DNA of 64,000 bases from Candidatus Adamsella avium (GTDB lineage Bacteria; Cyanobacteriota; Vampirovibrionia; Gastranaerophilales; CAJFVJ01): positions 1 through 64,000 of the forward strand of contig CAJFVJ010000003.1 of assembly GCA_904420445.1 (NCBI GenBank). The letters are read 5' to 3'. Each line of letters starts with the position of its first letter. The first letter of the stretch is position 1. Below, in pieces: positions 17,140 to 26,171 of the stretch. Under the pieces are notes generated by a model. The model did no database searches, had not been told where the DNA came from, and worked only from the letters and a program-made list of their open reading frames with translations. The position numbers and the translations under genes were made by a program.

Positions 17140-17211
17140 CTCCCCAGGTTGGACTCGAACCAACAACCTACCGGTTAACAGCCGGTTGCTCCGCCATTGA
17201 GCTACTGAGGA
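17140..17211 (-). tRNA. tRNA-Asn (anticodon GUU)
   Basis: 72 nt cloverleaf: acceptor TCCTCAG/CTGGGGA, D arm GCTC-AATGGCG-GAGC, anticodon stem ACCGG/CCGGT with loop CTGTTAA (anticodon GTT), 5-nt variable loop, T arm GTTGG-TTCGAGT-CCAAC, discriminator G. CCA is not encoded. Confidence 0.96.
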
Positions 17212-17308
17212 ACGTCTCTTTAGTTTATGTGTGTATTATATCAACGTCAAAATTTATTGTAAAGAGTTTTTTTTATATTTTTTCTACTCTAAATGAATTA
17301 TCTTGATA

Positions 17309-17818
17309 TTATTCTGCAGTAGGTGCGACATAAACACGTGTTGATGCTTCCTGATCAAGATAGAAAACAGCACTTGTATTATCGCCTATGAGTTTTAGCT
17401 TGCTGAGCATAGTGTCAACATTTGACTCTTCTTCAACCTGCTCATCAATAAACCATTTCAGGAAGGATTGTGTTGCATAATCTTTTTCTTCTACGGCAAC
17501 TGACATAAGAAGATTGAATCTGCCTGTGATATGTTTTTCATGCGCAAGTGTTTCTTCAAACACATTCAGCAAATCTTTCCATTCATGTTTTGGCTGCTCG
17601 ATTGAACCTAGTGTAACCTGAGCATTTCTTTCAAGCAGGTAATCAAAGATTTTTGTTGCATGAGATAATTCTTCTTGAGCCTGCACTCTCATCCAGTTTG
17701 AGAATCCTGCAAGACCCTGTGCATTGCAATAAGATGACATAGAAAGATAAAGATATGAAGAGAACAATTCTTCGTTTATTTGATTGTTCAGTTCTTTTAC
17801 CATTTTTTCGCTTAACAT
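17309..17818 (-). CDS. ftnA: Ferritin (non-haem iron storage)
   Basis: 169 aa, standard for bacterial FtnA. The four-helix ferritin fold shows INEELFSSYLYLSM (Glu17, Tyr24), QEELSHATKIFDYL (Glu50, His53) and EEKDYATQSFLKWFIDEQVEEE, which supply the ferroxidase-site residues. It oxidises and stores iron in a 24-mer cage. ATAGGAG precedes the ATG at 17818. It lies 39 nt downstream of trxB in the same direction and may be read through from it, linking iron storage with redox defence. Confidence 0.95.
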   Translation of the reverse strand: MLSEKMVKELNNQINEELFSSYLYLSMSSYCNAQGLAGFSNWMRVQAQEELSHATKIFDYLLERNAQVTLGSIEQPKHEWKDLLNVFEETLAHEKHITGRFNLLMSVAVEEKDYATQSFLKWFIDEQVEEESNVDTMLSKLKLIGDNTSAVFYLDQEASTRVYVAPTAE

Positions 17819-17857
17819 TTTGTTTTTCTCCTATATTCACTCTGATAAGCTAAATTC

Positions 17858-18808
17858 TTACACGACAACTTCTTCGTGTAATTTTTCCAAATATTTTATT
17901 GCAGATGTCGCTGCAACGGCACCGTCTGCTGCTGCTGTGATTATCTGGCGTAGAGGTGTTGTTCTTATATCTCCTGCTGCATATACCCCGGGGATATTTG
18001 TCTGCATATATTCATCAGTAACAATAAATCCTGCTGAATCCATATTCAGCTGAGAAGCAAACAACTGAGAGTTCGGAGCAAATCCGATATATGGGAACAC
18101 TCCGTCTGTTTTGAGAGATGATACTTCATCCGTTTTGGTATTTTTTATTATAACTTCTGATACGGTGTTTTCGCCTTTGATTTCAATCGGAACGGCATTC
18201 CAGATGAAGTTGATTTTCGGATTTTTGAAAGCTCTTTCCTGAACAATTTTATCAGCACGAAGAGCGTCCCTTCTGTGCATAATGTTTACTTTTGATGCAA
18301 ATTTTGTGAGATAAATCGCTTCTTCAACAGCGGCATTGCCGCCACCGACAACTGTTACAACTTTATCTTTGAAGAATGCTCCGTCGCATATAGCGCAGTA
18401 GCTGACGCCTCTGCCTGCAAATTCTTTTTCTCCGGGGATGTCCAATTTTTTTGCCTGTGCGCCTGCTGCTATGATAAGTGTTTTCGCTTTGAATATTTTT
18501 TTTGATGTTTCAATGGTGTTATCGTTCTCTTTGAGATTTACCGAGATGATTTCTTCGTTCGGGTATTTATTTATTGCAAATTTGTCTGCGTGTTCTTCAA
18601 ATTCGTTCATCAGGTCAAAACCGCCTACGAGTTTGAATCCGGGATAATTCTCAACTTCGAGATACAGTGACGGCTGCCCGCCGAACATACTGATATCAAC
18701 TATAGCGGTCGACACATTCCCTCTTGCTCCGTAGATTCCTGCGCTTAGACCTGCAGGTCCTCCCCCGAGTATTAATAAATCATAGTTCAAAATTTCTTTC
18801 TCGCTCAT
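17858..18808 (-). CDS. trxB: Thioredoxin reductase
   Basis: 316 aa. FAD-binding GGGPAG (15-20), redox pair CAIC (Cys138/Cys141), and a second dinucleotide fold with GGGNAA for NADPH. The C-terminal FAD motif YAAGDIRTTPLRQI is present. It reduces thioredoxin with NADPH. It starts 2 nt after the stop of a secreted protein gene and is followed by ftnA, forming a likely three-gene unit. Confidence 0.95.
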   Translation of the reverse strand: MSEKEILNYDLLILGGGPAGLSAGIYGARGNVSTAIVDISMFGGQPSLYLEVENYPGFKLVGGFDLMNEFEEHADKFAINKYPNEEIISVNLKENDNTIETSKKIFKAKTLIIAAGAQAKKLDIPGEKEFAGRGVSYCAICDGAFFKDKVVTVVGGGNAAVEEAIYLTKFASKVNIMHRRDALRADKIVQERAFKNPKINFIWNAVPIEIKGENTVSEVIIKNTKTDEVSSLKTDGVFPYIGFAPNSQLFASQLNMDSAGFIVTDEYMQTNIPGVYAAGDIRTTPLRQIITAAADGAVAATSAIKYLEKLHEEVVV

Positions 18809-18810
18809 GT

Positions 18811-19320
18811 TTATTCCCTTATCATCTTATACAAAATGGCATTTCTGCCTGAAATTTTCTTACCTTCAAGTCTGTATTTTACAACATTATGCTCTATAAG
18901 TTTATTATCTATCGAGAACTTTTTCATTTCAAGTCTATCTTCTCCGATAAATGTATTGTCATTTAATGTGATTGTGACGTGTTCTGTTTCGTCTTCGTAT
19001 TTGTTTTTTGATGCCCGAGAGAATTTTGCCGTGTTGTTTTCAACTTCGTCAACAGAGATTGTCGAAGTTGCAAGAGTCGCAGGATTTGTGAGTGTAATTG
19101 CATTCCCTGCTCTCTGCAATATCCATATATCAGAAGTTCTTTCTTTGAAGAAACTTTCGTTGTTTGTTTCAACTCTTGTTGATATGACAGACCATGTTCC
19201 GTAGAATTCATCAGGTATCATATCAACTGCCGAAATACCGCCTTTGAGAACTTCTCCAAAACATAAGGACGGTATAAATACATTCATAATTAGAAATAAT
19301 ACTGCGATAAATAATCTCAT
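18811..19320 (-). CDS. Secreted protein of unknown function
   Basis: 169 aa. Residues 1-22 are a signal peptide (LFIAVLFLIMNVFIPSLCFGE). The mature part contains FYGTWSVISTRVETNN, then several beta-strand-like segments (ISVDEVENNTAKFSR, HVTITLNDNTFIGEDRLEM). This resembles lipocalin-like beta-barrels that begin with a G-T-W motif, but I cannot assign a family. It is directly upstream of trxB (2-nt gap) and so probably co-expressed. Confidence 0.7.
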   Translation of the reverse strand: MRLFIAVLFLIMNVFIPSLCFGEVLKGGISAVDMIPDEFYGTWSVISTRVETNNESFFKERTSDIWILQRAGNAITLTNPATLATSTISVDEVENNTAKFSRASKNKYEDETEHVTITLNDNTFIGEDRLEMKKFSIDNKLIEHNVVKYRLEGKKISGRNAILYKMIRE

Positions 19321-19484
19321 AGAATTCTTTCTTTGTCAGTTATTTTATATGTTATATGAACTTTCAAAAATCTACAATAATAAACCCGGGTAGTAGTTTA
19401 CAAACAGACAGGTTTTGTGATTTTTTTATACATTTATGTTATAAACATCTTTAGTGTATCAGATATATTTGAAATTATAATAAT

Positions 19485-20807
19485 ATGAATAAAAATGTCT
19501 ATATAGAAACTCTCGGATGCCAGATGAATAAGTCTGACTCGGAACGTATTTTCGGGATTTTATCTCAATGCGGTTATTCAAAATGCGATGATTCGAAGAA
19601 TGCCGATTTGTTGATAGTCAACACCTGCAATATCCGCCAGCTTTCGGCAGATAAGGCTTATAGTCTTTTAGGAAAATGGTGCCAGAGAAAAAAAGAACAT
19701 CCTGATATCAAAATAGCTATCTGCGGATGTGTTGCACAACAGGATAAAGAACTGGTCTTCAAACGTCTTCGGGGTGTTGATTTAGTCTTCGGTACTCACA
19801 ATATCTATGAACTTCCTGACTTAATCAAAAGAGTTAATGATGGAGAAAAGGTTTGTGCTATCAGAAAAGAACCATATAAGGCAAATGCCCTTGATTATCC
19901 GATTGAAAGAGCAGAGGGAGTGAATGCATGGCTTCCTATTATTGAAGGATGTGACTATTTCTGCACCTATTGCGTTGTTCCATATGTCAGAGGGCGCCAG
20001 AGAAGCCGCATGCCTGAAGAAATTCTCGAGGAAGCAAAACGCATTGTCGCTCAGGGGTATAAAGAGATTACTCTTTTGGGGCAGACTGTTGATTCTTACG
20101 GTAGAGATATCGATGATGATTCTGTTAACTTATCAAATCTTTTGCGCTCTTTGCATTCTTTAGATGGGCTTTTGAGAATAAGATTTGTTACGTCTTATCC
20201 TACCGATATTTCTGATGAACTGATACAAACGGTGAAAGAACTTGATAAAGTCTGCGAGTATTTTCATATTCCTATGCAATCAGGCAATGATGAGGTGTTG
20301 AAAAATATGCGCCGCCGCTATACACGGGCGCAGTATCTCGAAATTTGCAAGAAACTCCGCTCAGCCATGCCTGATGTGAGCATTACATCTGATTTTATTG
20401 TAGGGTTCCCGGGCGAAACTCAGGAACAGTTTGAAGATACTCTTTCAATAATTGATGAGGCTGGTTTGGATTATTCAAATACGGCTGCTTACTCTCCAAG
20501 AAGACAAACTCCAGCAGCTACCTGGAGAGATAGGTTCATTGATGAAAAAACAAAAAAAGAACGCCTTGCAATCTTGAATCAGAAGGTGAAAGACTACTCG
20601 TTTTATTCAAACCAAAAATGCGTGGGCAAAGTTATGGATATTCTTGTTGAAAGTTCAAAAATTGAAGACGGGAAAGTTGTTGTTTCAGGACGCACAAGAA
20701 GCAACAAAGTTGTTCATGCTCAAGGTGATGACTCAATGATTGGAACGATTGTTAATGTCAAAATAGAAGAAGCATCAACATGGTGTCTGAAAGGGAAAAT
20801 TGTATGA
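19485..20807 (+). CDS. miaB: tRNA-2-methylthio-N6-dimethylallyladenosine synthase
   Basis: 440 aa. The N-terminal UPF0004 domain has three cluster Cys (Cys12 in ETLGCQMN, Cys47 in VNTCNIR, and CGCVAQQDKE). The radical-SAM motif is CDYFCTYC, followed by VPYVRGRQRSR, diagnostic of MiaB. A C-terminal TRAM domain ends the protein. It adds the 2-methylthio group to i6A37 of tRNAs reading UNN codons. No clear Shine-Dalgarno precedes the ATG. The stop overlaps the start of der (ATGA). Confidence 0.95.
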   Translation: MNKNVYIETLGCQMNKSDSERIFGILSQCGYSKCDDSKNADLLIVNTCNIRQLSADKAYSLLGKWCQRKKEHPDIKIAICGCVAQQDKELVFKRLRGVDLVFGTHNIYELPDLIKRVNDGEKVCAIRKEPYKANALDYPIERAEGVNAWLPIIEGCDYFCTYCVVPYVRGRQRSRMPEEILEEAKRIVAQGYKEITLLGQTVDSYGRDIDDDSVNLSNLLRSLHSLDGLLRIRFVTSYPTDISDELIQTVKELDKVCEYFHIPMQSGNDEVLKNMRRRYTRAQYLEICKKLRSAMPDVSITSDFIVGFPGETQEQFEDTLSIIDEAGLDYSNTAAYSPRRQTPAATWRDRFIDEKTKKERLAILNQKVKDYSFYSNQKCVGKVMDILVESSKIEDGKVVVSGRTRSNKVVHAQGDDSMIGTIVNVKIEEASTWCLKGKIV

Positions 20808-22141
20808 AGAAGAAACCAACAGTCGCAATAGTCGGACGTCCGAATGTCGGTAAATCAACATTCGTCAACAGATTGTTGGGAAAAAGACAGTCAATCGTTG
20901 ATGATATGCCCGGTGTAACACGTGATAGACTCTATTTTGATGTAGAGTGGAACAGAAAATCTTTTTCGGTGATTGATACTGGCGGTATTATCCCCGGGGA
21001 TGAAGATGAAATAATGCTTTCTATTTTTGATCAGGCAAAAATAGCCTGTGAAGAAGCTGATGCGGTAATCTTTCTTGTCGACGGGGTAGAGGGAATTACT
21101 CCTGTTGATGAAGATATTGCAAATGTTTTGAGAAAAAGCGGGAAAAAAGTCTTTCTCGCTGTTAATAAAATTGATGTCCCTGAAAAAGAAGCGTATATTC
21201 ATGAGTTTTATAAGCTCTCTCTAGGTGAGCCATATCCGATATCTGCTCTGCATGGCACAGGAGGCGTCGGTGATTTGCTTGATATTATCACCGAGTTTTT
21301 ACCAGATTTTGTCGAGGAGAAAAAAGCTCCGCCGATAAAACTTGCCATAATCGGGAAACCTAACGCCGGTAAGTCTTCTATTGTGAATGCTGTTCTCGGT
21401 AAGGATAGAGTTATCGTAAGTGATGTATCAGGCACAACAAGAGATACGATTGACTCAACACTTGTTGTTGATGATAAAGAATTTGTAATTGTTGATACGG
21501 CAGGCATAAGGAAAAAATCAAAAGTTGACTACGGCGTTGAAAAATTTGCTGTTGACAGGGCCATCAAGGCGATTAGCCGCAGTGATATTTCTGTTCTTGT
21601 TGTTGATGCGCTTGAAGGGTTGACGGAGCAGGACAAAAAAATTGCCGAGCTGACTATAGAGGCAGGTCGGGGGCTGATTATCGCCGTGAATAAATGGGAT
21701 ATTGTCGAAGATAAAGACTCGAATACTGCTGATAAGTTCAAAAAAGAAATACGCTCCGAGGCACCGTTTTTAGATTATGCTCCGATAATTTTCATAAGCG
21801 CAAAAACGAAACTGAGGCTGAACAAGATTTTTTCAACTGCGGTTGATGTCTATGCAAGCTGCAATAAAAGAGTATCAACAAGCTTGTTGAATAAGGTTGT
21901 CAATGAAGCGTTTGACCTTAATCCTCCTCTGTCTGAAAAAGGTAAGAGGGCAAAAATTTATTATTCAACACAGACTTCAGCTGCACCGCCTAGTTTTGTG
22001 ATATTTGTCAACAACTCAAAACTTCTGAAAGACAGCTATAAAAGATATCTCGAGAGAAAAATGCGTGAGGCATTCGGCTTTTTGGGCACGCCTATTCGTA
22101 TAATTCCCCGAGAAAAGAGCGAAAAGGCAAAAAAGAAATAA
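20804..22141 (+). CDS. der: Ribosome biogenesis GTPase Der (EngA)
   Basis: 445 aa. It has the tandem GTPase domains unique to Der: GRPNVGKST with DTGG and NKID in the first, GKPNAGKSS with DTAG and NKWD in the second, followed by a KH-like C-terminal domain. The start at 20804 is chosen over an in-frame ATG at 20780 because AAGGGAAAA sits at the right distance and it makes the ATGA overlap with miaB. It is needed for 50S subunit assembly. Confidence 0.96.
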   Translation: MKKKPTVAIVGRPNVGKSTFVNRLLGKRQSIVDDMPGVTRDRLYFDVEWNRKSFSVIDTGGIIPGDEDEIMLSIFDQAKIACEEADAVIFLVDGVEGITPVDEDIANVLRKSGKKVFLAVNKIDVPEKEAYIHEFYKLSLGEPYPISALHGTGGVGDLLDIITEFLPDFVEEKKAPPIKLAIIGKPNAGKSSIVNAVLGKDRVIVSDVSGTTRDTIDSTLVVDDKEFVIVDTAGIRKKSKVDYGVEKFAVDRAIKAISRSDISVLVVDALEGLTEQDKKIAELTIEAGRGLIIAVNKWDIVEDKDSNTADKFKKEIRSEAPFLDYAPIIFISAKTKLRLNKIFSTAVDVYASCNKRVSTSLLNKVVNEAFDLNPPLSEKGKRAKIYYSTQTSAAPPSFVIFVNNSKLLKDSYKRYLERKMREAFGFLGTPIRIIPREKSEKAKKK

Positions 22142-22160
22142 TCAATCAAAGGAGAATATA

Positions 22161-22772
22161 ATGCAATATATTTATTTTTTACTGGTTGTGGCAGCTGCCT
22201 ATGTTATAGGGTCAATTCCTACAGGGTATCTTATTGTTAAGCACTTCAAAGGTATAGATATCAGAGAAACAGGCTCAGGAAGCACAGGGGCGACGAATGT
22301 TAAAAGGGTAATGGGAACAAAATGGTTTTTTATTGTTCTTTTTCTTGATGCAATGAAAGGGCTTATTCCCGTTCTTATTTCAAAATATCTTGAAGTGAGA
22401 TTTAATATTCTTCTTTCATGGCATATTCTGCCTGTTGCTGTATCGGTTGCTGTTATTATCGGGCATAGCAAGTCGTTGTTCCTTGGCTTTTCAGGGGGAA
22501 AATCAGTTGCTTCTGGAGTCGGAACAATTTTGGGGTTGAATTGGATTGCTGGCATGGCGATTGCTGTAATATGGTCAGTTATTGCCTATTTTTCAAGGTA
22601 TATTTCGCTTGCGTCAATTATTGCTCTTTTGCTTGCGCCTGTAGCTATGTGGGTGTGCAAACAGCCGAAAAGTTATATAATTTATTGTGCGTTAGGCGCA
22701 TTGTATATTGTATGGCTGCACAGGTCAAACATTTTGAGGCTTATAAAAGGAGAAGAAAATAAAGTAAGATAA
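22161..22772 (+). CDS. plsY: Acyl-phosphate:glycerol-3-phosphate acyltransferase
   Basis: 203 aa. A small polytopic protein with SIPTGYLI, GSGSTGATNVKR and FSGGKSVASGVG, the conserved PlsY loops. It makes lysophosphatidate from acyl-phosphate at the inner membrane, the first step of phospholipid synthesis. CAAAGGAG precedes the ATG, 19 nt after der, so miaB-der-plsY is one unit. Confidence 0.95.
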   Translation: MQYIYFLLVVAAAYVIGSIPTGYLIVKHFKGIDIRETGSGSTGATNVKRVMGTKWFFIVLFLDAMKGLIPVLISKYLEVRFNILLSWHILPVAVSVAVIIGHSKSLFLGFSGGKSVASGVGTILGLNWIAGMAIAVIWSVIAYFSRYISLASIIALLLAPVAMWVCKQPKSYIIYCALGALYIVWLHRSNILRLIKGEENKVR

Positions 22773-22834
22773 CCACTGGACAGGGCATGGTGTTTGTGTT
22801 TAAATAAATTATACGAAAATTTTGCGAGGTTAAA

Positions 22835-22894
22835 ATGAGAATAAGATCATATCAACGACGTTGTTTTTATACAAACTCGGAAGGCTGCATCTAA
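22835..22894 (+). CDS. Possible 19-aa leader peptide
   Basis: ATG with GAGG 5 nt upstream, encoding a short basic peptide (MRIRSYQRRC...). It is followed by an UUCG-type hairpin (22903-22916) and a terminator hairpin (22938-22959). The end of the ORF contains GGAAGG (22879-22884), complementary to the terminator's left arm (CCTTCC, 22939-22944), which could form an antiterminator. No runs of one regulatory amino acid are evident. Confidence 0.35.
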   Translation: MRIRSYQRRCFYTNSEGCI

Positions 22895-22902
22895 GATACA
22901 GT

Positions 22903-22916
22903 CCGAATTCGTTCGG
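22903..22916 (+). promoter_or_regulatory. Stable CCGAA-UUCG-UUCGG hairpin
   Basis: A perfect 5-bp stem with a UUCG tetraloop directly after the small ORF. TCCG of its left arm could alternatively pair with CGGA at 22878-22881, giving competing structures. Confidence 0.45.
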
Positions 22917-22936
22917 TATGATTTTTAGCTTGTTTT

Positions 22937-22966
22937 GACCTTCCTTTCGCTAGGAAGGTTTTTTAT
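22937..22966 (+). terminator. Rho-independent terminator (possible attenuator)
   Basis: An 8-bp stem (accttcct / aggaaggt), a 6-nt loop and a run of T's. It ends the plsY transcript or attenuates transcription toward 23185. Confidence 0.8.
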
Positions 22967-23057
22967 ATCAAAAAAAATTATTACATTTTGTCAAAAAAAA
23001 GAAAAAAACTGGCACTTTTTAACATTCAGCAATATTAAAAAAATAAAAAAGGAGATA

Positions 23058-23147
23058 ATGAAAACTATGTTTATAAATCGACGAAATACTCAAATAAGGG
23101 CAAATGCCAAACAAAAAAGGTTAATGAATTTGAGTTGGGGTCTATAA
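23058..23147 (+). CDS. Possible 29-aa basic peptide
   Basis: ATG preceded by AAAAAAGGAGATA, a strong but tightly spaced ribosome site. The peptide is rich in Arg/Lys/Asn (MKTMFINRRNTQIRANAKQ...). Its last codons overlap a consensus TATAAT (23143-23148) that may serve the next gene. It could be a regulatory upstream ORF; conservation is unknown. Confidence 0.3.
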   Translation: MKTMFINRRNTQIRANAKQKRLMNLSWGL

Positions 23148-23184
23148 TACCCTGTTTGAGTACGGAGGCTGAAAAGCAAATTTA

Positions 23185-24621
23185 ATGTCACTAACAGTTA
23201 CTAATATTTTTTCATCACTTGGAAATAATTCAACATCACTATTACCAGTCGCTATAAAAGACGGAGTCGAGAATGCCGGAAGAACGGCAATGGCTTACAA
23301 AAACGGCGGCGAAACAAGAACTCTTGAGGCAAGAGAAAGATTTATAGAAGGAAGTGCAACTTCTGCAGTTTGGTTAGGCGGAATACCGCTTCTGAGAAAA
23401 GTTTTCGACAAAACAGTTTTCAAAATGGCAGGGTATGACCCGAAGATTGATTTGAAGTATCTTACAAACAAGGGTGCTCAATCTCTAGAAAAAGTGGCAG
23501 AAAAAGCCAAAGGTGCAGATAAGGAAGCTTTCAAAAAAGTTTTAGACAATCCAAAAACTTATAAAGCTCTTCATATTTCAAAAACAGTCGTATCAACGGC
23601 TATCCCTTTGATTGTACTGACAAAATTTTTGCCGAAGTGGATTTATTCAATTACGAATAATGTAATCAACAAAAAGGCAAAAAATCCCGAGTTTGACTCT
23701 GATACATTCATCAGAAAAGAATATTTTGATAAAAATTTCAAAGGCTCAAATGATTTAATAAGAAAGAAAACACAGGAAGATTTGAACTTTAGAGCCTTCA
23801 CAAGAAAAGATGCACAAAATTCAGAGGTATCATTCAAAGGTATCAAGGACATATTGAATCCGCTTGCTGCTGCGCAGGCTGCTCAACACAGCCCGCTTAG
23901 CAATATGGTTATTCTTGATGCAGGCATTTCAGGAAGCAGAATTGTCAACGAAGAGTTGAGAGAAAGAAAAGCAAACGAAGGCAAGAAAAACGACCATCCT
24001 CATGCAGCTGCTTTAGAAACCGCTATCAGAGAAGGCGGGATTATGTACTTTATGTATGTCGGAGGAAATCATCTTGCAAAATTGATAGAAAAAGCTTCTG
24101 AAAAACTACTCAAAACACCTATCAATCTCGATCCTAAAGTACTCGAGGGTAATAGTTTTGCAGAAACAATCAAGAGCAAAACTCCCATAAAATCTCTTGC
24201 AGATATGGGAGAAGAAGAGATGCTGAACTTCATAGACAACAATTTGAAAGATGGAAAATTCAGCGATATTACACTCAAATATGCAGAAAAAACAAAACTT
24301 ATTTCAACCAAAAACGGGGAGAGAAACCTCTTCAAATTTGTTGATGTAGATAAAATTAAAGAACTCAATAAAAATATGATTCAGTTTGCAGAAACAGCAG
24401 AAAAATCGGCTGATCCGGAGAAGTTCCTGAATAAAGCCAAAATGGTAAAAAGAGCGGGGATTATAGGCAATATTGCAACAAGTGTTCTGTTTGTTTCAGT
24501 AATTATTCCAAAGATTATGTATGCATTCAGACAGAAATACACGGGTTCAAAAGAACAGCCCGGAATCAAGGCTGTAGAAGGAAAAGCAAACAGACTTGCA
24601 GAACAAAAAAAATTGGGTTAA
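23185..24621 (+). CDS. Lineage-type protein of unknown function with two hydrophobic segments
   Basis: 478 aa. No signal peptide is visible. Hydrophobic stretches lie at about 130-157 (KTVVSTAIPLIVLTKFLP) and near the C-terminus (NIATSVLFVSVIIPKIMYAF), suggesting a membrane protein with a large loop between. SFKGI (216-220) repeats the Phe-Lys-Gly signature found at the N-termini of other proteins here, but it is internal. GGAGG lies 16 nt before the ATG, an unusually long distance, so the start is uncertain. It heads a run of four co-directional genes and is preceded by a long structured leader. Confidence 0.65.
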   Translation: MSLTVTNIFSSLGNNSTSLLPVAIKDGVENAGRTAMAYKNGGETRTLEARERFIEGSATSAVWLGGIPLLRKVFDKTVFKMAGYDPKIDLKYLTNKGAQSLEKVAEKAKGADKEAFKKVLDNPKTYKALHISKTVVSTAIPLIVLTKFLPKWIYSITNNVINKKAKNPEFDSDTFIRKEYFDKNFKGSNDLIRKKTQEDLNFRAFTRKDAQNSEVSFKGIKDILNPLAAAQAAQHSPLSNMVILDAGISGSRIVNEELRERKANEGKKNDHPHAAALETAIREGGIMYFMYVGGNHLAKLIEKASEKLLKTPINLDPKVLEGNSFAETIKSKTPIKSLADMGEEEMLNFIDNNLKDGKFSDITLKYAEKTKLISTKNGERNLFKFVDVDKIKELNKNMIQFAETAEKSADPEKFLNKAKMVKRAGIIGNIATSVLFVSVIIPKIMYAFRQKYTGSKEQPGIKAVEGKANRLAEQKKLG

Positions 24622-24661
24622 TATATTTTCCATAAGAGAGTAAATAGGAATTGAGATCGTT

Positions 24662-25126
24662 ATGGGTTATGTTAGACGTATCTTTTTGGGATTGATAGCT
24701 GCTTTCTTTATTTGTCCTGTATCTTTTGCAATTTCTATTGATGAAGGAATGGATTTTTTCAACAGTTTTGTTAAAGCAGCAAGTTCATATGATACAAATC
24801 TTTTGAATTTTTATGATGACAATGCATCAATAAAAAGAATTATCATCAAAGGACCTGAAACTTTTGAAACAAAAGTTATTTCAGCTTCAGCATATAAGAT
24901 GAAACTGAAATATTACAGCAAAATGGCTGCTGTTACAAAGTATAAGAATTTATACACAAATCTTCAATTTATCCCATATGGGAATGATATCAAAATTAAG
25001 GGATATAGAAAACCATCAACAAGCAATGAAAAATTTGCGGTAGAGTTTGTTGTCGGAAAAAATCAAAACGGAAAGATGGTTATAAAACAGGATATTACAC
25101 ATACTAAAGCAGCTTTTTTGCTTTAA
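24662..25126 (+). CDS. Secreted protein of unknown function
   Basis: 154 aa. Residues 1-23 form a signal peptide (IFLGLIAAFFICPVSFA). The mature protein starts with a helix (EGMDFFNSFVKAASSYD) and continues with beta strands, an order resembling NTF2-like domains, but no motif is decisive. GAGATCGTT precedes the ATG. It lies 40 nt after the gene at 23185 and 19 nt before the parvulin gene. Confidence 0.65.
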   Translation: MGYVRRIFLGLIAAFFICPVSFAISIDEGMDFFNSFVKAASSYDTNLLNFYDDNASIKRIIIKGPETFETKVISASAYKMKLKYYSKMAAVTKYKNLYTNLQFIPYGNDIKIKGYRKPSTSNEKFAVEFVVGKNQNGKMVIKQDITHTKAAFLL

Positions 25127-25145
25127 GAAAACAGGAGAACATATT

Positions 25146-25427
25146 ATGCCGACAGAAGTTAGAGCAAGTCATATCTTAGTAAGAACGGAAGAAGAAGCAA
25201 AAAAACTGAGAGAAGAAATTTTGAACGGTGCAAGTTTTGCAGAGATTGCTTCAAAAGTGTCTATGTGCCCATCTGGCAGAAACGGCGGTGATTTGGGATT
25301 TTTTACAAAAGGTCAGATGGTCAAAGAATTTGAAGATGCTGCTTTTTCTCTTCCTCTGAACGAAGTTTCTCAGCCGATAAAAACACAATTCGGCTGGCAT
25401 CTTCTCGTTGTGACCGCACAAAGATAA
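25146..25427 (+). CDS. Parvulin-type peptidyl-prolyl cis-trans isomerase
   Basis: 93 aa, a single PpiC domain: RASHILVRTEEEA at the start, SMCPSGRNGGDLGFF in the middle and QPIKTQFGWHLL at the end, the signature order. There is no signal peptide, so it is cytoplasmic. It catalyses proline isomerisation in folding proteins. ACAGGAG precedes the ATG. The next gene begins 4 nt after the stop. Confidence 0.93.
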   Translation: MPTEVRASHILVRTEEEAKKLREEILNGASFAEIASKVSMCPSGRNGGDLGFFTKGQMVKEFEDAAFSLPLNEVSQPIKTQFGWHLLVVTAQR

Positions 25428-25431
25428 GTCT

Positions 25432-26064
25432 ATGAACGAACACAATAATTTGTACGAACCCTGGCTCGGGTGGGCAAAAGAACTGCAGTTTCTTGCTCAA
25501 TGCGGATTGGCTTATTCTCAAAATAAGTTTGATATAGAACGTTTTGAACGCATAAGAGAAATATCTTCCGAGATGATTTCTTACAAAAGCGGAATATCAA
25601 AAGAAAAAGTCAAAGATTTGTTCTGCTCTGAAACAGGCTTTCAAACTCCGAAGATTGATACACGTGCAGCAATCTTCAAAGACGGGAAAATTCTTCTTGT
25701 TCAGGAAAATAACGGAAAATGGTCGCTCCCGGGAGGCTGGTGCGATGCTTGTGAGTCAGTGAAATCAAATACAGAAAAAGAAGCCAGAGAAGAAGCAGGT
25801 GTTGATGTCGAAGCTGAGAGGATTATTGCAATTCAGGACAGAAAAAGGCATAATCTTCCGGTGTATGCTTATGACATAATCAAGATATTTGTGCTTTGCA
25901 GGTTGATAGGCGGTGAGTTTAAAAAGAACACCGAAACGCTTGCAAGCGGCTTTTTTGATGAAGACAACCTTCCTACCCTTGCAGAAGAAAAAAATAATCC
26001 TGAGCAGATAAAGATGTGTTTTGAGTTTTTTAAAAATTCTTCTATGATAACTCTGTTTGACTAG
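25432..26064 (+). CDS. Nudix hydrolase with N-terminal Nudix_N-type domain
   Basis: 210 aa. Residues 1-70 are a helical N-terminal domain as in ADP-ribose or nucleoside-diphosphate-sugar pyrophosphatases. The Nudix box follows LPGGWCDACESV: Gx5Ex7(K)EAREEAGV, with Lys in place of the usual Arg of the REUxEE core. It hydrolyses nucleotides linked to another group through a diphosphate. Coupled to the parvulin gene (4-nt gap). Confidence 0.88.
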   Translation: MNEHNNLYEPWLGWAKELQFLAQCGLAYSQNKFDIERFERIREISSEMISYKSGISKEKVKDLFCSETGFQTPKIDTRAAIFKDGKILLVQENNGKWSLPGGWCDACESVKSNTEKEAREEAGVDVEAERIIAIQDRKRHNLPVYAYDIIKIFVLCRLIGGEFKKNTETLASGFFDEDNLPTLAEEKNNPEQIKMCFEFFKNSSMITLFD

Positions 26065-26109
26065 AATATGTCTTTATAAAAAATTAATATAAATACGGTA
26101 ACAATTCGG

Positions 26110-26138
26110 TTGACTCTAATCTTTCATAATTGTTAAAT
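26110..26138 (+). promoter_or_regulatory. Predicted promoter of the MocA-type dehydrogenase
   Basis: TTGACT (26110-26115), a 17-nt spacer, then TTAAAT (26133-26138). Transcription would start near 26145, after the alternative TTG codon at 26130, which supports the start at 26172. Confidence 0.6.
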
Positions 26139-26171
26139 AAAATTATAAAGATATATATAGGGAGAAAAAAG

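Noticed and set aside
26130-26171. TTG start further upstream for the MocA-type dehydrogenase
   Set aside because: That codon lies within the -10 region of the predicted promoter; the TTG at 26172 has a good ribosome site and begins the Rossmann motif.
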